From NCBI RefSeq assembly GCF_011090385.1, contig NZ_SEWW01000008.1:1-64000 (forward strand): DNA of 64,000 nt, written 5' to 3'. This DNA comes from Aquirufa beregesia (lineage in GTDB: Bacteria > Bacteroidota > Bacteroidia > Cytophagales > Spirosomataceae). Below, piece after piece: positions 54,724 to 63,094 of this stretch (positions are counted from its first letter, which is position 1; each line of letters opens with the position of its first letter). The translations under genes and the position numbers were made by a program. Under the pieces are notes generated by a model that was not told the origin of the DNA, made no database searches, and was given only the letters and a program-made list of their open reading frames with translations.

Positions 54724-55985
54724 TCGGCGGATTCGACTTTTTTTGCCACTTGTAGTTTCAGCAAATCTTTCGAATTCAATGCTACCAAGCTAACAATCAC
54801 TAAGGTAGCAGTAGCTCCTACCAAAACCGACGGAACCGTTCCCATCAGTTTGGCCATGACTCCAGATTCAAAAGCCCCTAGTTCATTGGAAGAACTGACA
54901 AAAATCCCATTGACAGAAGAAACCCTTCCCCTCATCTCATCAGGTGTATAAAATCGTAAGACGGTTTGTCGAATGACTACACTCACCGAATCAAAAGCTC
55001 CAGTAAAAAATAGTGCCCCCACCGAAATCCAAAAATTGGTCGATATGCCAAATACCATGGTGGCAAGTCCAAACCCTGCTATAGCAATCAATAAATTTCT
55101 CCATGCTTTCTCTAGCGGTGGAAAATAAATCATGAAGGCCATGGATAATAAAGCCCCAATGGAAGGTGCTGCGCGTAAAACACCCAATCCTTCTGCCCCT
55201 ACTTTCAATATATCTTCCGCAAAAATGGGTAAAATAGCAATGACACCACCGAATAAAACCGAAAATAAGTCCAATGAAATGGCATACAAGATGATCTTCG
55301 TTTTAAATACATAAACAATACCTTCTTTCAGGCTATGCCAAATGGATTCATGAGTAACTGCTTTAGGAGGAATAGGTCTTTTCTTAATAAAAAACAAACA
55401 GGTCATCACACCCAACAAAAACACAATCACCGTTTCTAAAGAACCTGCCAAGCCCAAATAGGCATATAAAAAACCTGCCATTCCTGGACCTAAAATAGCA
55501 CCCAATTGCCAAAAGGAGCTATTCCATGTAGCGGCATTTGCAAACACCTCTTTAGGTACTAAAAACGGATTTAAAGAAGAAGCGGCTGGACTAAAAAAAC
55601 CTTTGGCCAAGCCAATCAGAAAAATGACAAAATAAATAGTATATATATGAAAATCAGGACTTTGTGAGTCTAATTGAAGGCTAGAATAGAGCAACAAAAA
55701 AGAGCCAAAAATGATGACAGACAAAGAAATTTGCATGATCTTTACCTTATCTCGATTATCAGCATAATGTCCCCCAAAGAGCGCCAAAGAGATGTACGGA
55801 ATCACTTCCGCCAAACCGATTAAACCCAAGGCCAAAGGATTGTGGGTAATCTTATAAATTTCATAAGAAACAATCACTTCCTGCATCAAAAGCGCCATGG
55901 TAAATAAAGTATTACCTACAATAAAGGCTCTAAACTCAGGAAATTTCAATGCGCTGTAAGCGTCCTTATTTTGAAAAAAACTCAT
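54720..55985 (-). CDS. MFS transporter (EntS-like exporter)
   Basis: The 421-aa protein has about twelve helices and MFS features such as FGGHYADNRDKVKIM at the helix 2-3 loop and FYTPDEMRGRVSSVNGIF, the latter typical of the EntS/macrolide-efflux branch. It probably exports a siderophore, drug or metabolite. It is the last gene of a three-gene overlapping unit after the MOSC and UbiA-like genes; its ATG overlaps the preceding gene by 20 bp. Confidence 0.9.
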   Translation of the reverse strand: MSFFQNKDAYSALKFPEFRAFIVGNTLFTMALLMQEVIVSYEIYKITHNPLALGLIGLAEVIPYISLALFGGHYADNRDKVKIMQISLSVIIFGSFLLLYSSLQLDSQSPDFHIYTIYFVIFLIGLAKGFFSPAASSLNPFLVPKEVFANAATWNSSFWQLGAILGPGMAGFLYAYLGLAGSLETVIVFLLGVMTCLFFIKKRPIPPKAVTHESIWHSLKEGIVYVFKTKIILYAISLDLFSVLFGGVIAILPIFAEDILKVGAEGLGVLRAAPSIGALLSMAFMIYFPPLEKAWRNLLIAIAGFGLATMVFGISTNFWISVGALFFTGAFDSVSVVIRQTVLRFYTPDEMRGRVSSVNGIFVSSSNELGAFESGVMAKLMGTVPSVLVGATATLVIVSLVALNSKDLLKLQVAKKVESAD

Positions 55986-56757
55986 AGGCGAAGTACAGTA
56001 TGGGGCTACAATAAGCTAGTTCTCCCCAAATACGAGATACCAGCTTATTTTTTGAAAAGTAATGAATCCAACTTTGTATGGCAAATGTAATGGCAAATGG
56101 GAGAAAAGCGATTTTTTCATCGAAGTAAAATAGCGTCCCTAAAAGTAGTGACAAAAAAAGCCCCTCCACTCCTAGTAATACCCATTTCCAACGATGTACG
56201 GATTTCAATGGACCCTCTTCTTCCCATTCCCATAACGTATACATACCTAAATTTTGCAATACTAGAAGAAACATCAAAGCAGCTACTAACAGCGTCCATA
56301 AAGTCAGGGGTATTCGATACCAAGTACTAGCCCCTACGCCTAAGGTGTAAATCAAGGCGGTCATAAATTCCTTGGATGCAATGCGATTAAATGCTCCATA
56401 AAACCAAAATATCCAATAAATCAGCATCAAGGAACATAATCCCAAGCCAAAATAAATCAAACGGGGCGCTAAATATGTGATACTAAAACCTCCCAACAGA
56501 AGTAAAACAAACAAGATTATCTGTAAGGTGAACACATGCTGAGCTTGAAACAAATGTCGTTCATCTTGATAAATTCCTTTTTTTCGATCGATCATCCGGT
56601 CTATTAAATAAATGCCCCAAACAGCACAAGCCAAAGATATCTGTTCTGGCAAACTAGGCATTTCCTTCAAAAAAATCTCATGGAGGAGAGCTTGAAAAGC
56701 TAAAGTGCCCCAAACTACGTCTAAACTTAAAAAGTGGGCTATTTTAATATACCGCAT
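55966..56757 (-). CDS. UbiA-like multi-pass membrane protein
   Basis: The 263-aa protein has seven to nine hydrophobic segments. The segment WGIYLIDRMIDRKKG resembles the first aspartate motif of UbiA prenyltransferases (NDxxDxxxD) but lacks the Asn and has altered spacing, so enzyme activity is uncertain. ATG 56757 was chosen over a TTG at 56790, which gives the usual hydrophobic start and reduces overlap with the MOSC gene to 14 bp. Function is not assigned. Confidence 0.7.
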   Translation of the reverse strand: MRYIKIAHFLSLDVVWGTLAFQALLHEIFLKEMPSLPEQISLACAVWGIYLIDRMIDRKKGIYQDERHLFQAQHVFTLQIILFVLLLLGGFSITYLAPRLIYFGLGLCSLMLIYWIFWFYGAFNRIASKEFMTALIYTLGVGASTWYRIPLTLWTLLVAALMFLLVLQNLGMYTLWEWEEEGPLKSVHRWKWVLLGVEGLFLSLLLGTLFYFDEKIAFLPFAITFAIQSWIHYFSKNKLVSRIWGELAYCSPILYFAYEFFSK

Positions 56758-57568
56758 CTTGTTGAACTTGAACGCTGATTCGATCCCCAACAGCCAACTT
56801 GCCTAGCATTTGTGGCACGAATTGCTGACCAAAATATACCTTATTACCCATCTTTCGAATCTGGGAAAGTGCGCCTAACACATCCTTGTTGATCGTTCCT
56901 TGCTGTGGATGTACTGTAATCAATTGACAGCGCGCACAGGGTTTAGCACCAAATAATTGAACATCCCCTATTTGTATTTGCTTCCAGCTATCTTCTTCAA
57001 ATGCCTCTGCACCAGAGACAATGATGTTGGGGCGAAAACGTAAGCGATCGACGGATTCACCCATTTGATTATCTAAAGCTTTGAAAGATGCTTCTGAACA
57101 AAGTAAAATAGGTAGCGCGTCAGCAAAGGAACTTTCTTTGGATAAGGATGTATGGTATTTTTCCTTCATAAAACGTGGGGATGCCGCTGTCAAATGCACT
57201 AAAAATACCTTTTCATTCAACAATTGACTAAACCATTCAGACCAAGCATCTAACACGATGCGAGCCTCAACAAGATCATCCCATATTTCAACGGACATCA
57301 ATTCCCCTAGTTCAATCGAAGCACATAGACATTTGTTCTGGCCCGTTTTCTTATCCACTACCAAAAAACCATCAGGATGGACACTTAATTGAAATCGGGT
57401 TAAATCCGGACGAGTACGCTGGGTGATAAACTTTCCATGCTCATCTACCAACATATATCGGCGATCTCCAGCTAGGCCTTGAATTTCTACATGAGCTTCC
57501 TTCATAGCCAGAGCTCCTAAAGATTTTATGGGATAAATGTATAGGTGGGTGATTTCTAAAGTAGGCAT
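56744..57568 (-). CDS. MOSC-domain protein (YcbX/mARC-like)
   Basis: The 274-aa protein has an N-terminal beta-barrel domain (LYIYPIKSLGAL) and a MOSC domain with RLRFRPNIIV (175-184) and KPCARCQLITV, in which Cys214 matches the cysteine that binds molybdenum in mARC-type enzymes. It probably reduces N-hydroxylated compounds using molybdenum cofactor. Unlike E. coli YcbX it has no fused ferredoxin domain, so an external reductase is needed. It heads the three-gene unit 57568 to 54720. Confidence 0.88.
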   Translation of the reverse strand: MPTLEITHLYIYPIKSLGALAMKEAHVEIQGLAGDRRYMLVDEHGKFITQRTRPDLTRFQLSVHPDGFLVVDKKTGQNKCLCASIELGELMSVEIWDDLVEARIVLDAWSEWFSQLLNEKVFLVHLTAASPRFMKEKYHTSLSKESSFADALPILLCSEASFKALDNQMGESVDRLRFRPNIIVSGAEAFEEDSWKQIQIGDVQLFGAKPCARCQLITVHPQQGTINKDVLGALSQIRKMGNKVYFGQQFVPQMLGKLAVGDRISVQVQQDAVY

Positions 57569-57686
57569 AAAACAAAAATAGCTAAAAACATCTCAAAATA
57601 GCTATGGGTACTTGTGTGGTTTATGTAGCGAAAAATGCTTCAAAATCACTATGTTTGTTAATTATATATGCCAAATAGATTACCTT

Positions 57687-59006
57687 ATGAAGATATCAGG
57701 CCTAAGCATTAGCCTCCTAGTTGCATTTTCTGTGAGTATATTTACATCTCAAGCACAGAAAAACTTGAGTTTAGAAGATGCGATTCAACAAGGACTACAA
57801 AACCACTATTCAATACAAGTTGCGAAGAAAAGAGAAAAACAAGCTCTGAATGACAATACATTAGGGAATGCAGGGTTTCTACCTACCATTACAGGTAATT
57901 TCAACAAAAACTACACTATTTCTGGCTTAGATCAAGAGTTTTTTGGTGGGGTACGTGCTCCCTTAGTTCAGTCAGGAGTAAACTCCAATTCATCCAATAC
58001 AGGGGTTGCCATGGTCTGGACTTTGTATGACGGAAAAGGCATGTTTGTTTTAAGAGATCGATTTAAAGAATTACAAAATTTAGGCACTAAGCAAACTGAA
58101 GCTACTATTGAGAACTTAATAGCCTTAATCAGCGCATCTTATTATGATATCATCCGTCAGGATTTACGTGTTAATAACTTCAGAAAAGGATTAGAGATTT
58201 CTAATGACCGTTTGAAACTAGCCAAGGATCGTTTTGAAGTGGGGCAAGGTTCAAAAGTTGATTTTTATTCGGCTCAGGTTGATTACAATGAAGACAAAGC
58301 GCTTTTATTAGCCCAAGAACAATCTTTTTTAAGTACTAAAATCAATTTCAACACACTGTTGGTTAGAGATCATATGATTGATTTTGATGTGGTTTCAGCC
58401 ATTGAATTATTGCCCAAATTAAAATTGGAAGAATTAAAAAATCAAGCCTTACAGCAGAATCCCAATTTGATTACGGCTTTATTAAACAAAAAAGTAGCTG
58501 ATTTGGATATCAAAAATCTGCAAAGTCAACAACAGCCGGTCATCGATCTAGTAGCAGGTTATAACTACAATACGGTCAATAACGGGGCTGGTTTTGGTGT
58601 GTCTAAAGGTAGTAGTGATGTGATGAACTATGGTATTCGTGCCTCCATCAATATTTTTGACGGGAGTAACCAAAAGCGTCGTATTCAAAACGCCAAAATC
58701 AATGCTGAAATAGCTGATTTACAAGTTGCAGACTTGAAAAACACCTTGGTTTCCAACATTGAAAAAGCCTATGTCAATTATGAAAATGCCTTGAATTTAA
58801 TCAATCTGGAAACAGAAAATTATGGTATCGCCAAGCAAAACATCGACATTGCTTTTGATCGATTTAAAGTCGGCATTGCCACTTCTTACGAATTAAGAGA
58901 AGTACAAAGAAATGCCGTGGCTGCCGAGACTAGATTAATTGAAGCAAAATTTGCAGCTAAAACGGCTGAGATTGAGTTAATTCGTTTGAGTGGAAACTTG
59001 CTCTAA
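57687..59006 (+). CDS. TolC-family outer-membrane efflux channel
   Basis: The 439-aa protein has a signal peptide (ISLLVAFSVSIFTSQAQ) and the duplicated coiled-coil repeats of TolC proteins, with LSLEDAIQQGLQNHYSIQVA at the start and the equivalent YELREVQRNAVAAETRLIEA late. It forms the outer-membrane duct for tripartite pumps; none is adjacent on the same strand. ATG 57687 was chosen over an upstream ATG-less extension because the signal peptide begins there. A -7-like TATGTTTG lies at 57650-57657. Its 3' end overlaps the opposing ABC transporter gene by 30 bp. Confidence 0.9.
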   Translation: MKISGLSISLLVAFSVSIFTSQAQKNLSLEDAIQQGLQNHYSIQVAKKREKQALNDNTLGNAGFLPTITGNFNKNYTISGLDQEFFGGVRAPLVQSGVNSNSSNTGVAMVWTLYDGKGMFVLRDRFKELQNLGTKQTEATIENLIALISASYYDIIRQDLRVNNFRKGLEISNDRLKLAKDRFEVGQGSKVDFYSAQVDYNEDKALLLAQEQSFLSTKINFNTLLVRDHMIDFDVVSAIELLPKLKLEELKNQALQQNPNLITALLNKKVADLDIKNLQSQQQPVIDLVAGYNYNTVNNGAGFGVSKGSSDVMNYGIRASINIFDGSNQKRRIQNAKINAEIADLQVADLKNTLVSNIEKAYVNYENALNLINLETENYGIAKQNIDIAFDRFKVGIATSYELREVQRNAVAAETRLIEAKFAAKTAEIELIRLSGNLL

Positions 59007-60788
59007 ATCTTGCTTTTCTTGATTTAATTGTTGCTGATACAACTCGTAATAACTACCCTTCTTTTTCATTAAAGTAGTATGGGGTCCCTGTTCCACAATA
59101 CGACCTTCATGCAAGACAAATATCCTTTTCGCTAATTTAGCAGATGAGACACGGTGTGAAATGATCACACAGGTTTTACCTTCCATGATGTGTTTCAAAT
59201 GATTTAAAATCTTATGTTCGGTGTGCGTGTCGACAGCTGATAAACAATCATCCAAAACCAACATGCCTGGATTTTTGGCCAAAGCTCTAGCCAAAGAAAC
59301 TCGTTGTTTTTGTCCACCCGATAGGGTAACTCCTCTCTCTCCCAAAATGGTATCAAAACGATCTGGGAATTCCATGATGTTTTCGTACACATCGGCATAT
59401 TTGGCAGCTTGCTCTAAATCTGCCTGACTCAAGTCGGCTTGACCAAAACGAATATTCTCCGCAATACTGGTAGAAAACAAAAAGACATCCTGCGGCACAA
59501 AACCCAAATTGGAACGAACCAATTCCATATCCCAATCTTTCAGTTCAATCCCATCCAATAATATCCGACCAGCCGAAGGATCATAAAAACGAGCCATCAA
59601 GGCTGCAATGGTACTCTTACCAGATCCAGTAGTTCCTAATAAAGCTACCGATTCTCCAGGTTCTATTTCTAGCTGAATATCACGTAAAACAGGACGATCC
59701 GTACCTGGATAGGTAAAATCAACATGTTCAAATGTCCAACGTCCATGTATCTTTTGTCGAATTTGTTTGCCCGTCAATAACTCGGATTTCACTTGCAAAA
59801 ATTCATTGATTCGTCCTTGAGAGGCTGCTGCTCGTTGAATTTGAGAACTAGTCCATCCTAAAGCCGTCACGGGCCATGTCAGCATGAATACATACATGAT
59901 AAACTCCGTAATATTCCCAATAGAAATTCTTCCTGCCATCACTTCTTGAGAGCCGACATACACGACTAAAAGTGTGGAAAAACCCACCAACAGTGAAATC
60001 AAGGGGGTAAACAAAGAATCCACCTTCACCAAGTCGAGGGATTTCTTCCGGTAATGGGCCGAGGCATCAGCGAAAGATTGAACGGATTCTTTTTCTCGGA
60101 CAAATGACTTCAATACGCGAATACCAGAAAAGGCCTCTTGAGCAAAGGTAGAGATCGTGGAAAGACCCGCTTGAATCTCTTCCGACTTCCGCAAAACGAG
60201 GGAATTTACATAATAAATACTAACAGAAAGTATGGGTAGCGGCAATAAGACATACCACATCAAGGTTTGATTGACATGCCACATATAATAAATCACTAAT
60301 ACAAATACACAAATCAGGTTTAGACCATACATCATACTGGGTCCAACGTACATGCGTACCTTACTGACATCCTCGGATATGCGAGCCATTAAATCACCCG
60401 TATTCTGCTTTCTGTAAAATGATAAAGGTAAAGTTTGATAATGCTCATAAATTTCATTTTTCATATCGTATTCGATATGCCGCGACATCACGATAAGCGT
60501 TTGACGAACCATAAACAAAAAGACCCCTTTGATCAGTGCCATCAAGATAATTAAGCCCCCATAGAAAAATAAAGTAGCGGCAAAAACCTCATAAAACGCT
60601 CCTTGAAGTGAAAACTGCTTAAATAAAAAATATACGTGGATGGTCTCTGTCACTAAATCCAAGGCATATCGCACGAGTTGAGCAGGAACTACACCAAAAA
60701 AGTTCGAACAAAAGGTAAAGAGGATGCCCAGGAATAGCAGCCATTTATACTTCCAAAAATATTTATTGAGGTGACTTAGTGCGCCCAT
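58977..60788 (-). CDS. MsbA-like ABC exporter (membrane and ATPase domains fused)
   Basis: The 603-aa half-transporter has six helices in residues 15-320 and an ATPase domain with Walker A GTTGSGKST (385-393), signature LSGGQ (489-493) and a Walker B ending in LVLDDCLSAVD. The Asp-Asp in place of Asp-Glu at the catalytic position is worth noting, as it can mark a degenerate site in heteromeric exporters. Substrate may be lipid or drug. The C-terminal coding end overlaps the TolC gene tail by 30 bp on the other strand. Confidence 0.92.
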   Translation of the reverse strand: MGALSHLNKYFWKYKWLLFLGILFTFCSNFFGVVPAQLVRYALDLVTETIHVYFLFKQFSLQGAFYEVFAATLFFYGGLIILMALIKGVFLFMVRQTLIVMSRHIEYDMKNEIYEHYQTLPLSFYRKQNTGDLMARISEDVSKVRMYVGPSMMYGLNLICVFVLVIYYMWHVNQTLMWYVLLPLPILSVSIYYVNSLVLRKSEEIQAGLSTISTFAQEAFSGIRVLKSFVREKESVQSFADASAHYRKKSLDLVKVDSLFTPLISLLVGFSTLLVVYVGSQEVMAGRISIGNITEFIMYVFMLTWPVTALGWTSSQIQRAAASQGRINEFLQVKSELLTGKQIRQKIHGRWTFEHVDFTYPGTDRPVLRDIQLEIEPGESVALLGTTGSGKSTIAALMARFYDPSAGRILLDGIELKDWDMELVRSNLGFVPQDVFLFSTSIAENIRFGQADLSQADLEQAAKYADVYENIMEFPDRFDTILGERGVTLSGGQKQRVSLARALAKNPGMLVLDDCLSAVDTHTEHKILNHLKHIMEGKTCVIISHRVSSAKLAKRIFVLHEGRIVEQGPHTTLMKKKGSYYELYQQQLNQEKQDLEQVSTQTN

Positions 60789-60878
60789 GCTTAATTTACT
60801 TCTAACAAAGATAGAATCTTTATCAATTAAAATCCTTAATTTTGTGTTTCAAACAACAAGAACGCTCTTTATTTTCGG

Positions 60879-62042
60879 ATGGTAAACAGGAGATTACTTC
60901 GGGTGAAAGCATTTCAGCAACTGTATGCTTACAACACGCAAGAACGTGCCCAATATCAATTGGCATTTGACGAATTAGCTGTCATTTTTCAGCCAGATTT
61001 ATCACTCATGGTAGCAAAGGAGGAACAAGCTCCTCGACTGGAAGGCCTTAAAAAATTGGCCGAAATCCAATTAAACGAGTTTTTCCAAGAAATTCCAAGT
61101 GAGGAAAGCATACCACCGGAATCCATGGCCGCGGCTAAGTCCGTTTACCGAACTTATCAAAACAATACCAAAAAAATTGCGGAGAAGTTAAAAAAGGACA
61201 TGGTTAAGGAAGTAGAGTCTATCTACAAACAATACCTGAAAATCCTCTTTTACTTGCAACATCTCTCGAATATTGCCGTTTGGGATGAAAATCGACGTTT
61301 ATTAGAGAATCCCATCAAGACTTCTCAATTGAGCAAAAATAAGGTCTTGGCCATCATGCCAAAATGGAAAGCTTTGCAACAAGCTTTTGAAGATCAGCAC
61401 ATTGGATGGTCTGAAGATGAGGAGAATAGAATTAAAAAATTATTCTTAGATGTAATTCTTCTGGATCAAGCTTTTGTCGACTACCTTCCCAAGGCAGGAA
61501 AAAGCTTTGAAGATGATATCGAAATGATTCGATATATTTTAAAAACATTTATTCTAAAACACTCGAGTATGACCGAGTATTTTGAAGAAAAAGATTTAAA
61601 TTGGCATCTTAATAAGGATGTAGTTAAAAGTTTGTCGACAAAAACATTTAAGGTGGATGCCTTAGAAGATTTGAGTCTACAACCCTTAGCTCTTCAGTGG
61701 GAAGATGATCAATTATTCTTCGAAGAGTTGTTTGAAAGTACCATCCAAAATGACAAAGATTTAGTTCTTTGGATTGGTGATCAAACAAAAAATTGGGAGT
61801 CTGATCGTTTGGCCATGGCTGATTTTATTTTATTAAAAATGGCCTTAACTGAAATGATTAAATTTTCCAGCATACCGGTTAAAGTAAGTATTAACGAGTA
61901 CATTGAATTAGCAAAAAATTACTCTACACCCAAATCGGGGCAATTCATCAACGGTATCCTAGATGTGATTTCTCTGAGATTGATTCACGAAAAAATAATT
62001 ACTAAATCAGGTCGAGGATTAATCGACATAGCTAGCAAATAA
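60879..62042 (+). CDS. nusB: Transcription antitermination factor NusB, long Bacteroidota form
   Basis: The 387-aa protein begins NRRLLRVKAFQQLYAY, as NusB does, but carries a long helical insertion or N-terminal region before the C-terminal NusB fold (about residues 250-380), which ends with ADFILLKMALTEMIKFSSIP and YSTPKSGQFINGILD. E. coli NusB has about 139 residues; this large form is usual in this phylum. It supports rRNA transcription antitermination. A TAATTTTG -7 match is at 60837-60844. It leads the row nusB to coaE with gaps of 1-17 bp. Confidence 0.92.
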   Translation: MVNRRLLRVKAFQQLYAYNTQERAQYQLAFDELAVIFQPDLSLMVAKEEQAPRLEGLKKLAEIQLNEFFQEIPSEESIPPESMAAAKSVYRTYQNNTKKIAEKLKKDMVKEVESIYKQYLKILFYLQHLSNIAVWDENRRLLENPIKTSQLSKNKVLAIMPKWKALQQAFEDQHIGWSEDEENRIKKLFLDVILLDQAFVDYLPKAGKSFEDDIEMIRYILKTFILKHSSMTEYFEEKDLNWHLNKDVVKSLSTKTFKVDALEDLSLQPLALQWEDDQLFFEELFESTIQNDKDLVLWIGDQTKNWESDRLAMADFILLKMALTEMIKFSSIPVKVSINEYIELAKNYSTPKSGQFINGILDVISLRLIHEKIITKSGRGLIDIASK

Positions 62043-62043
62043 T

Positions 62044-62343
62044 ATGAGTAGATCATCAAAATCCTTTTGGGCATTTGTCGTAGGAGCTGCCACAGGTGCT
62101 ATTATTGGAATTTTATATGCCCCAGATAAAGGTGAGAACACCCGTAATAAATTGTATTTTCAGTTAAACAAATACAGAGAGCAATTGAAACAATTGATCA
62201 ATGATATTGTAGAAGGCAAGGAAGTACCTGAAACATTAGCTAAATCAGAAGGTAAAAAGGTAGTAAATGACACTAAAGTTAAAGCTGAAAAGTTGTTAGA
62301 GGATGTGGAAAAAATGATGAGTCAGATTAAAGCTAAGCCTTAA
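62044..62343 (+). CDS. YtxH-domain protein
   Basis: The 99-aa protein has the YtxH start FWAFVVGAATGAIIGILYAP, a glycine-rich transmembrane segment, followed by GENTRNKL and a charged helical tail. It is a small membrane-anchored protein of unknown role, sometimes linked to stress. It starts 1 bp after nusB and ends 1 bp before the DUF1573 gene. Confidence 0.85.
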   Translation: MSRSSKSFWAFVVGAATGAIIGILYAPDKGENTRNKLYFQLNKYREQLKQLINDIVEGKEVPETLAKSEGKKVVNDTKVKAEKLLEDVEKMMSQIKAKP

Positions 62344-62344
62344 C

Positions 62345-62782
62345 ATGAAGTATTTCATTGCCTTATGCTTTTTATGTCTCTTATCTTGTACCAACAAACA
62401 AAAAGAGGCTAGAAATTCAACGGAAGAATCCATTCCTATGGAATTGAGACCTTCAGTGGAAAAGCATCCTGTCATGAAATTTGACCAGCCCGTAGTTTAC
62501 CTAGGGAAAATTACTGAAGGCGATAGTATCTCGTATACCTTTCATTTCAAAAATGAAGGAAATATGCCTTTAAAGATTTTAACAGTGAATGCTTCTTGTG
62601 GATGTACTACCCCGAAATGGAGCAAAGAATTAGTTATGCCTGGAAAAAAAGGCTTCATCAAAGTAAGTTTTGATTCTAAAGGCAAAGAAGGTAAAGTACA
62701 AAAAACCGTTACCGCCTATTGTAATACGATGCCGTCCGACAATATGGTAGCATTTAAAGTAGAAATTGACAGAAAAAAATAA
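62345..62782 (+). CDS. DUF1573 lipoprotein
   Basis: The 145-aa protein has a lipobox (LLSC, Cys15) and a DUF1573 immunoglobulin-like domain with the hallmark NASCGCTTPKW and KVSFDSKGKEG. It would be anchored on the periplasmic face of the envelope. Function is unknown. It belongs to the nusB-coaE row common in Bacteroidota. Confidence 0.88.
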   Translation: MKYFIALCFLCLLSCTNKQKEARNSTEESIPMELRPSVEKHPVMKFDQPVVYLGKITEGDSISYTFHFKNEGNMPLKILTVNASCGCTTPKWSKELVMPGKKGFIKVSFDSKGKEGKVQKTVTAYCNTMPSDNMVAFKVEIDRKK

Positions 62783-62799
62783 TTAATAAACGAACAACT

Positions 62800-63090
62800 A
62801 TGGCTAACAATCCTCAAATCATGCAAATCCTCCTTTTCGGTGGAATCTTTGTCGTGTTTTATTTTTTCATGATTCGTCCGCAACAAAAAAAGGCGAAAGA
62901 AGCGAAAAAATTTATTGATGAATTAAAAACAGGTGATAAAGTAGTAACCATTGGCGGAGTACATGGAACAGTGGTTTCCATTCGTGAAAAAACTTTGGTA
63001 GTAGAGATTGACTCTAGCAAAGGTGTTCGCGTGGTTTTTGAAAAATCAGCTGTTTCAAAAGATGCTTCTTCTCGCTTAACAGAAGAGTAA
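62800..63090 (+). CDS. yajC: Preprotein translocase subunit YajC
   Basis: The 96-aa protein has one N-terminal helix (ILLFGGIFVVFYFFMIRPQQ) and the YajC cytoplasmic domain with LKTGDKVVTIGGVHGTVVSI. It associates with SecDF and the Sec translocon. It starts 17 bp after the DUF1573 gene and ends 4 bp before coaE. Confidence 0.94.
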   Translation: MANNPQIMQILLFGGIFVVFYFFMIRPQQKKAKEAKKFIDELKTGDKVVTIGGVHGTVVSIREKTLVVEIDSSKGVRVVFEKSAVSKDASSRLTEE

Positions 63091-63094
63091 ACCT

